Of a DNA stretch of 64,000 nucleotides, positions 58,681 to 64,000 are shown piece after piece. The notes under the pieces were generated by a model. The model did not search any database, was not told the origin of the DNA, and was given only the letters and a program-made list of their open reading frames with translations. Position 1 is the first letter of the stretch; every line of letters begins with the position of its first letter. The DNA lies in assembly GCF_040833995.1 (NCBI RefSeq), contig NZ_CP162137.1:558001-622000 (forward strand). The letters run 5' to 3'. The translations under genes and the position numbers were made by a program. This DNA is from Leptospira sp. WS58.C1 (GTDB lineage: Bacteria; Spirochaetota; Leptospiria; Leptospirales; Leptospiraceae).

Positions 58681-58694
58681 GATTGATTTCAATC
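58681..58694. promoter_or_regulatory. Activator-site candidate (perfect GATTG-N4-CAATC)
   Basis: GATTGATTTCAATC, a perfect inverted repeat, 31 bp centre-to-centre from the 58650 site and ~134 bp upstream of the esterase -24 element. Confidence 0.6.
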
Positions 58695-58841
58695 GATTTC
58701 TATTCCGCCAAACCAATGGAATCGCCGTTATATCGGAGGATCTACAAGTTTCGAACCTTCTCCGCTCGGTACGGATATTGCTTTCTATCCCCTGTAATCT
58801 TTCCCAAAAAAATCAAAGGGAAAGAGGAGGACTTCTAGCGC

Positions 58842-59891
58842 ATGAGACTTTTCTTATATTCTTTTTTACTAGTTTGGGGATTTTTATTTTCAAACTGTAC
58901 TTCGATCTTTCTATATCTGATCAAACCTTCCGGTCCTTTTGCTTCGGAGAATGTTCCGACTTCTCCCGATTATTCTAAAAATGAATCTTGGGCTGCCCTT
59001 CCTGAGCTGAAAGATGATCCCGACGAGGTTCCGGCAATTACAGGTTGGAAAGATGGACAAAATGTGGCAAAGGCGGACGTATTCTTTGTCCATCCTACAA
59101 CTTTTATTAAGGCGGATGGCTGGAATGCGGAGATCGGAACTAGCCTGATCGTTTATGGACTTTCTCCCTTAAAAATGCAGGCCTCCGTTTTTAATGAATC
59201 GGCAAAAGTCTATGCACCAAGATATAGACAAGCAGCGTTATACTCCTTTATCGATGATTCCGGAAGCGGAGAGAAGGCATTTGAGATAGCAAAAAAGGAT
59301 GTACTTTCCGCTTTTGATCATTATCTAAAACATTATAACCAAGGAAGACCGTTTTTTATCGCAGGCCATAGCCAAGGTTCCATGATGCTTATTCATGTAT
59401 TAAAGGAATATTTGGATCAGAAAAAAGTCCCGAACTTTGTGGCGGCATATCTTCCTGGTTGGGCAGTACATTCTTCCGAGTTTAAGAATTTAAAAGTATG
59501 CAAGAACTCAAAAGATCTAGGATGTTATATCAGCTGGAATTCCAAAAAATGGGGGTCCCAACTTTCCGATTTTGCACTTCCACCGGAAAGGTATGTGGGA
59601 GGGGTTTGTGTCAATCCAGTGAACTGGACTCCGAACAGTTCCGAAACTCCTAAAGAAGAACATAAGGGCGGGGTTGGTATCCAATTTTCGGGTTTGGATA
59701 AGGCTTATGTTAGAACGAAATGTGAAGGAGAAATGCTTTGGGTGGATCTACCTTCTAATCCGAACTACGAATCCAGAAGAGGAAACAAAAAAAATTATCA
59801 TATCTCCGATTACGGGCTCTTCTATTTGGATATCAGAGAGAATATAAAAGAAAGACTGGAAGAATATTTTAATCGGAAAGGAAAACGTTAG
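58842..59891 (+). CDS. DUF3089-family hydrolase lipoprotein
   Basis: 349 aa. The leader LYSFLLVWGFLFSNCTSIF has a lipobox-like FSNC. DUF3089 marks follow: KADVFFVHPTTF near the start, YAPRYRQAALYSFID, DVLSAFDHYLKHYNQGRPFFIAGHSQGSMMLIHVLKEY with the GHSQGS nucleophile elbow, and late WVDLPSNPNYE and KNYHISDYGLFYLDIREN with a possible catalytic His. It is likely an extracytoplasmic esterase or lipase of unknown substrate. GAGGAGG lies ~12 bp before the ATG. Divergent from the sigma-54-driven esterase. Confidence 0.82.
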   Translation: MRLFLYSFLLVWGFLFSNCTSIFLYLIKPSGPFASENVPTSPDYSKNESWAALPELKDDPDEVPAITGWKDGQNVAKADVFFVHPTTFIKADGWNAEIGTSLIVYGLSPLKMQASVFNESAKVYAPRYRQAALYSFIDDSGSGEKAFEIAKKDVLSAFDHYLKHYNQGRPFFIAGHSQGSMMLIHVLKEYLDQKKVPNFVAAYLPGWAVHSSEFKNLKVCKNSKDLGCYISWNSKKWGSQLSDFALPPERYVGGVCVNPVNWTPNSSETPKEEHKGGVGIQFSGLDKAYVRTKCEGEMLWVDLPSNPNYESRRGNKKNYHISDYGLFYLDIRENIKERLEEYFNRKGKR

Positions 59892-59938
59892 AATTATCAC
59901 TTAAGCGGCGTTTCGAAACGTGATTCAAGAAAATCGAA

Positions 59939-62311
59939 ATGTCGCTTGACCTTCCGTTTTGGAATGGTCTTTTTAAACTCCGCTTTTATTTCATGTATCT
60001 CCAATTCCTGACCCTTTCTTTTTTGATCGCAGTACTTCTATGTATCTTAGGAGTGGTATACTGTCTAAGCGTAAAAAATAAGATCTCCGGCATAAGGGAG
60101 TTGATGCTCTCGTTCTTATGTTTGGTCTTTTTATATTCTGCTTGTGTATATGCTTCCGTAGAAACGGATCCAAGAGGTGCATTACATAGATGGATCACGG
60201 TTTCCGCCGCATTATTTGCCGCAGTATTTTTCCAAAGATTTTTTCTTAAATTTCCATCAGCGATTTTTCCTAAGGTATCCTCTTATCTGTTTAAGATACA
60301 ATTGGGGATTGCGGCTTTAATCTCCCTTTGGTTCGTATGGCAGACAAAGGATTCCGTTAAAACGTTCAGATTTAACGGACAATATTGGGATCTTAGCGCT
60401 ACCTTTCCGGGAAGAGTTGTGGCTATATTCTCTTTATTCTTAACCCTGAGTGTGATCGCCATAGCGATCGTACAGATCTTAAAGAATAAGGACCAGAAAA
60501 GGATCGCTCTTGCGGGAATACTCGGTTCCTTTTTCCTGAATTTTTTGATACCGACGATCTATCTTACCTTATTCAGGCTCGGTCAAGTAAGTGCAGAAGT
60601 ATTCGTAAACGCATTGGCCATATCCGTGATCTCCGGATTTTTCATATTCCATATCTTTTTCGTTAGTTATGGCGGACATAGAACTTCGCTTACGGTTCGG
60701 ATCCTGACGATAGTACTCGCGATGGCATTGTCCGTGACTCAGGTAATGTCTGGCGGGTTAAGCAAGGCGATTGAGAACGAATACGACAGCATCCAAACGA
60801 ACGTGCTACAAAATGCAAAATTATCCTCTCCGCCTAAGGATTCCGTTTTTCTTTCTAAATTAGGGGAAAATGTTTCCAAATCCGATCTAAGCCTCGCAGT
60901 TCCGGGACTTCGCTCTTTCGTTTTGGCTTCGTCCGGAAAACCCCTGATTGTATATCAGAATTTCATAAATAATGTCGAAATGGGATTGGAGTATTCTTCC
61001 TATAGAAGTTTTGTTCACGGATACGTTCTAGATTGGGCGATCCGTTTATTTATAGGTCTTTGTGTATTGATCTTCGGATTTTTGATCTTTATGAAGATCT
61101 CCATCTTAAATCCGTTGTTTGCCTTATTAAAAGGTTTGGATCGAGTAGAAGGAGGAGAACTTTCCGTCGAAGTAGAAGTGCGTAATAAGGACGAGATCGG
61201 TCTCTTGACCCAGGCATTTAATGCAATGGTCCGCTCTATTCGCGAAGCCAGGCAGGAGCTTCAACAATATACGTCCAACTTAGAAAGGACCATTTTAGAG
61301 AGGGATTCTATCTATGACGCCGTCCCTCAGGAGAGGGTGTTATCTAATAAAACCTTAATATATGCTTCTAGGAGTATGCAGGCGGTTGTGGACCGAGTTG
61401 AAAGAATTTCCGGAAGAGAACAACCTGTATTGATTACCGGGGAGACCGGCACCGGAAAGGAGATAATTGCGGGTCTTCTCCATGAATTAGGAAGAGGAAA
61501 AGACAGTCCATTCGTTCCGATCAACTGCGCCGCCGTTCCGGCAAACCTTTGGGAAAGCCAGATTTTCGGTTATGTAAAAGGAGCATTTACCGACGCAAAA
61601 TCCGATTACGCTGGCTTGGTAGCCGAAGCTAACGGCGGTACTTTATTTTTCGACGAAGTGGGCGAGATGCCTATAGAGATCCAGCCTAAAATATTAAGAT
61701 TATTGCAAGAACGTAAATACAAACAAGTGGGTGGGCGTTCCGAACTTAAGGCGGAATGTAGAGCGATCTTTGCTACTCACAGAAATCTTAGATCTATGGT
61801 CGCAAAAGGAACTTTTAGAGAGGATTTGTATTATAGGATCAACGTATTCGAGATCGGGATCCCACCTTTAAGAGAAAGAAGATCCGATATCCCGTTTCTT
61901 GCGAATCGATTCGTGGAACATTATTCCAAACAAATGGAGATGGACAAACCCAATATTAGCGAAGAAGTTATGGATCTTTTTTTGGAATTTCCTTGGTCGG
62001 GGAATATACGAGAATTGGAAAATTGTATTATCCGGACTCTTGCCGATCTAAAAGGAGATCATATCAAAATTTCGGATCTTCCTCCCGAGTTATTGGAACT
62101 GAAAAATTCCCAAAAAGAAGAAATTGGGGAAATTCCCATTGCAAACGGATCGTATGCAGCAGGGTTCGAACCTTTGGTTTCCATGTATTCCAGAAGACTG
62201 ATAGAAACGGCATTACAGAAATGTAAAGGGAATAAATCGGAGGCCGCTAGGCTTTTGAAAATTTCCAGAGGAAAACTACAATACCAGATGAAAATGTTGG
62301 ATATGGAATAG
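59939..62311 (+). CDS. Membrane-bound sigma-54 activator (HAMP, AAA+, Fis HTH)
   Basis: 790 aa. Seven membrane helices to about residue 270, a small outside segment, a helix ~368-386, HAMP (387-440), a coiled linker, then the sigma-54 activation domain: Walker A GETGTGKE (501-508), sigma-54-contact loop GAFTDA (548-553, commonly GAFTGA), Walker B LFFDEVGEMP, and the Fis-type HTH (GNKSEAARLLKISRGKLQYQM, 764-785). It has no receiver domain, so it senses at the membrane itself. ATG 59939 and 59993 both lack a good ribosome site. Two sigma-54-type promoters lie 1.4-4 kb upstream. Confidence 0.9.
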   Translation: MSLDLPFWNGLFKLRFYFMYLQFLTLSFLIAVLLCILGVVYCLSVKNKISGIRELMLSFLCLVFLYSACVYASVETDPRGALHRWITVSAALFAAVFFQRFFLKFPSAIFPKVSSYLFKIQLGIAALISLWFVWQTKDSVKTFRFNGQYWDLSATFPGRVVAIFSLFLTLSVIAIAIVQILKNKDQKRIALAGILGSFFLNFLIPTIYLTLFRLGQVSAEVFVNALAISVISGFFIFHIFFVSYGGHRTSLTVRILTIVLAMALSVTQVMSGGLSKAIENEYDSIQTNVLQNAKLSSPPKDSVFLSKLGENVSKSDLSLAVPGLRSFVLASSGKPLIVYQNFINNVEMGLEYSSYRSFVHGYVLDWAIRLFIGLCVLIFGFLIFMKISILNPLFALLKGLDRVEGGELSVEVEVRNKDEIGLLTQAFNAMVRSIREARQELQQYTSNLERTILERDSIYDAVPQERVLSNKTLIYASRSMQAVVDRVERISGREQPVLITGETGTGKEIIAGLLHELGRGKDSPFVPINCAAVPANLWESQIFGYVKGAFTDAKSDYAGLVAEANGGTLFFDEVGEMPIEIQPKILRLLQERKYKQVGGRSELKAECRAIFATHRNLRSMVAKGTFREDLYYRINVFEIGIPPLRERRSDIPFLANRFVEHYSKQMEMDKPNISEEVMDLFLEFPWSGNIRELENCIIRTLADLKGDHIKISDLPPELLELKNSQKEEIGEIPIANGSYAAGFEPLVSMYSRRLIETALQKCKGNKSEAARLLKISRGKLQYQMKMLDME

Positions 62312-62320
62312 ACCTGAAAG

Positions 62321-62337
62321 TTCGTTTTACAAACGAA
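62321..62337 (+). promoter_or_regulatory. Short hairpin after the activator gene
   Basis: TTCGTTT-TAC-AAACGAA is a perfect 7-bp inverted repeat 10 bp after the activator's stop codon. There is no T run, so it may be an operator or a weak terminator. Confidence 0.4.
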
Positions 62338-62408
62338 TCTACGAATAAATCGATCATACACTTTCTTTTCGGTTTGATATAAAACGAACGAAATTTCTAA
62401 CTAGCTGT

Positions 62409-62840
62409 ATGACAGAGAAATTCGACGTTTTGTCCATACCCTTCAATGTACATATCCAGCTTTCCAGACCTAAACAGGGAGAAGATGCTCTCTTGGTAAT
62501 GGAAGACAAACCGATCTATAAAAACCATGTAGGTTCCGGACACGCTGCAGCATTATTCGCACTTGCGGAAGGGAGTGGAGGGGAATATTTACTTTCCAAA
62601 GTGGCTTCCCTTCCTTTCGAAATTATTCCGGTGGTGCGTAAATCGGAAGTAAAGTATAAAAAGCCTGCGCAAGGTAGAGTTATATCCAGAGGAGTGATTC
62701 ACGAAGAGGAATGGTCCGCGTTTATGGCCCAACTCGAAAAGAAGGGAAGAGCGGGACTTACAGTTGGTGTGGAACTCTTTGATGAAACTCAATCGAATGT
62801 GGCGAGTTTCAGTTTTGATTGGTTTATAGCAAAAAAATAG
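62409..62840 (+). CDS. DUF4442-type hotdog-fold protein
   Basis: 143 aa. The conserved core is KNHVGSGHAAALFALAEGSGGEYLLS followed by SEVKYKKPAQGRVISRG, as in DUF4442/thioesterase-like hotdog proteins. It may hydrolyse or bind acyl thioesters. No signal peptide. It begins 97 bp after the activator gene and may be transcribed with it or alone. Confidence 0.75.
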   Translation: MTEKFDVLSIPFNVHIQLSRPKQGEDALLVMEDKPIYKNHVGSGHAAALFALAEGSGGEYLLSKVASLPFEIIPVVRKSEVKYKKPAQGRVISRGVIHEEEWSAFMAQLEKKGRAGLTVGVELFDETQSNVASFSFDWFIAKK

Positions 62841-62916
62841 AATTTCCTTTTCGGAAGATCCGAAACTGCCCAGGTAAGGAATGTATGAGGGTTTATTCCG
62901 GGTTAATTACCGCTGT

Positions 62917-62938
62917 AGGCCGGACAATTTTCCGGCCT
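62917..62938 (+). terminator. Hairpin after the DUF4442 gene
   Basis: AGGCCGGA (62917-62924) and TCCGGCCT (62931-62938) form a perfect 8-bp stem. No T run follows, so the terminator role is weak. Confidence 0.45.
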
Positions 62939-63002
62939 CACTTACAATGACGCACCGATCACTTATATTTCAATTATAAAATTTTCAAACAAGTATATAT
63001 CC

Positions 63003-63043
63003 CGTTCGAAATAAATTAAAAATTTATAATGTTTTTTCGAACG
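63003..63043 (+). promoter_or_regulatory. Inverted repeat around a TATAAT box before the ceramidase gene
   Basis: CGTTCGAA (63003-63010) and TTCGAACG (63036-63043) flank TATAAT (63025-63030). This fits an operator that spans the promoter of the ceramidase-like gene. Confidence 0.5.
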
Positions 63044-63132
63044 TATGTATTTACTTACATATTTTTCAAAAATAATTTGACCTTCCTTAAATTTCGGTTA
63101 CGCCATTTTGTTGGACTATGGAGGCGAAGGAA

Positions 63133-64000
63133 ATGAAAAACAAACATTCGGATTTTTTGACCTTAGCATTGGCGCTTATCCTCATCACGATCGGTTGTGA
63201 TCCTAGATCGGAAGAAGACACATTATTGGAACAGGCAGTTTTTTCGGATCGAGCTAAGCCAGAGGGTTCAAATCCGATTTTAAACAGTCTTGCTTTACCC
63301 ACTTCCACGCCTGCGGATGTATTCTTAGTAGGTGCTGCAAAGTCCGATATAACGGGACCTTTCGTACAATCGAGCACTGGATATAATAGTCCGGGAGACG
63401 AGATGTCGGGTTTAGCAATGAGGCTTTATGCTAGAGCCTTCGTGATAGAACGTCCCGGTGGAGGGCGAGTTGCCATAGTTACCAACGATATGATCCATAT
63501 GTACCAAAGTGTAAAGATGGGGGTCGTTAAAAAGTTACAGGCCGACGGTTACGGATCTGAATTCAATAATGATAATGTTCTTTTGTTTGCGACCCACACA
63601 CATGCCGCCCCTTCTAATATTTCTTGGTACACCTTATTCAATCTATTCAACGGAGTGATCGGTTTTGATAAGGTTCACTATAATATCGTAGTAAACGGTA
63701 TCGTGGATTCTATTAAGGCGGCTTATAATCAGAGAAGAGAGGCAAGGATCAAATTTATAGCGGGAAATCTTTCCAATTTTGCGAATAACAGATCTATTGC
63801 CGCGTATAACTGGAATCTAGATAAGACCAATTACCCTACGAATATAAACGAGACAATGAGTTTACTTCGTTTCGAAGGAACAGACGGTTCTCCCATCGGT
63901 TTATTGAACTGGTTTGCCGTTCACGGAACTTCTCTTGGAATTACGAATCGTAGAGCTCATGGAGATAATAAGGGTTATGCTTCTTATCTGGTAGAAAATA
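63133..64000 (+). CDS. Neutral ceramidase-like lipoprotein (3' end outside window)
   Basis: Open from ATG 63133 to the window edge (289 codons, no stop). Leader LALALILITIGCDPR has a lipobox-like TIGC (Cys22). The body matches the neutral/alkaline non-lysosomal ceramidase family: VFLVGAAKSDITGPF, EMSGLAMRLYARAFVIE, FATHTHAAPSN (zinc-binding HxH), and NWFAVHGTS. The enzyme splits ceramide into sphingosine and fatty acid, here likely outside the cell. The active-site part of the C-terminal half is not visible. AAGGAA precedes the ATG. Confidence 0.85.
   Translation, partial: MKNKHSDFLTLALALILITIGCDPRSEEDTLLEQAVFSDRAKPEGSNPILNSLALPTSTPADVFLVGAAKSDITGPFVQSSTGYNSPGDEMSGLAMRLYARAFVIERPGGGRVAIVTNDMIHMYQSVKMGVVKKLQADGYGSEFNNDNVLLFATHTHAAPSNISWYTLFNLFNGVIGFDKVHYNIVVNGIVDSIKAAYNQRREARIKFIAGNLSNFANNRSIAAYNWNLDKTNYPTNINETMSLLRFEGTDGSPIGLLNWFAVHGTSLGITNRRAHGDNKGYASYLVEN

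Larger units (their letters stand above)
58494..58841. other. Divergent intergenic region with sigma-54 promoter and paired activator sites
   Basis: 348 bp between the esterase gene (minus) and the DUF3089 gene (plus). It contains the esterase ribosome site, its -24/-12 promoter (58540-58555), and two palindromic sites at 58650-58663 and 58681-58694. A 100-aa frame starting at 58679 is not convincing. Confidence 0.7.

Noticed and set aside
58679..58978. 99-aa open frame before the DUF3089 gene
   Set aside because: It starts inside one of the palindromic regulator sites, has no ribosome site and overlaps the real DUF3089 gene in another frame.
59922..59935. GATTCAAGAAAATC just before the activator start as a fifth regulator site
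   Set aside because: Only the outer four bases of each arm match; too weak to list as a site, though autoregulation would be possible.

Overview
The window reads as a chromosomal segment of a Leptospira-type spirochete. The evidence is a spiro-SPASM radical SAM protein, many lipoproteins with loose spirochete-style lipoboxes, membrane-anchored class III adenylate cyclase and SpoIIE-type phosphatase sensors, and short dispersed palindromes of the TGTAGGAATTCCTACA type. By eye the base composition is moderate (roughly mid-40s percent GC), which would suit a subclade P2 (intermediate) species better than L. interrogans; this is an impression, not a measurement. I see no prophage, insertion sequence, CRISPR array, tRNA or rRNA.

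Layout. 1-7.4 kb: the end of an unknown gene, a DegT aminotransferase, an adenosine deaminase, a TEX264-like GyrI-fold membrane protein, a DUF805/SRPBCC fusion and an adenylate cyclase, then a repeat-filled gap and a DoxX-like protein. 7.6-10.9 kb: an efflux operon (adaptor, FtsX permease, ATPase, TetR) behind a nested inverted repeat. 10.9-16.9 kb: a minus-strand housekeeping run valS-purD-unknown-prfB. 17.2-25.5 kb: DUF1801 protein, a TetR regulator with 13-bp operators, a hydrolase, then lysC, SurA-like, spiro-SPASM and an SpsF/PseG fusion. 25.6-31 kb: a sodium/solute symporter with an awkward start, a pectinacetylesterase-type lipoprotein and a LytTR/histidine kinase pair. 31-35.6 kb: yebC, ruvC, a WG-repeat lipoprotein, crcB, coaX, birA. 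35.7-42.2 kb: an RND pump with a TolC-like partner, and an acyl-CoA dehydrogenase. 42.4-48.4 kb: MsrB lipoprotein, PEP mutase-like enzyme, a lipase with a histone-like tail, a metallopeptidase, a CASTOR/POLLUX-type channel. 48.5-53.2 kb: a lipoprotein, a TetR regulator facing a thioesterase/thiolase pair, a BASS transporter.

53.2-64 kb is the most interesting part. Two membrane sensors share the same N-terminal membrane and HAMP layout, but one ends in a PP2C phosphatase and the other in a sigma-54 activator (AAA+ plus Fis HTH). Between them lie an outer-membrane beta-barrel gene and a secreted esterase gene. Each has a good -24/-12 promoter (GG-N10-GC) and, upstream of it, a pair of 14-bp palindromes of the form GATTG-N4-CAATC spaced 31-33 bp apart. 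I infer a local sigma-54 regulon controlled by the neighbouring activator. The window ends inside a neutral ceramidase-like lipoprotein gene that runs off the edge.

Smaller points of interest: two copies of a ~150-bp composite repeat bounded by palindromes; a 42-bp in-frame tandem repeat that carries the same palindrome core inside the phosphatase sensor; and a prfB gene without the usual frameshift site.
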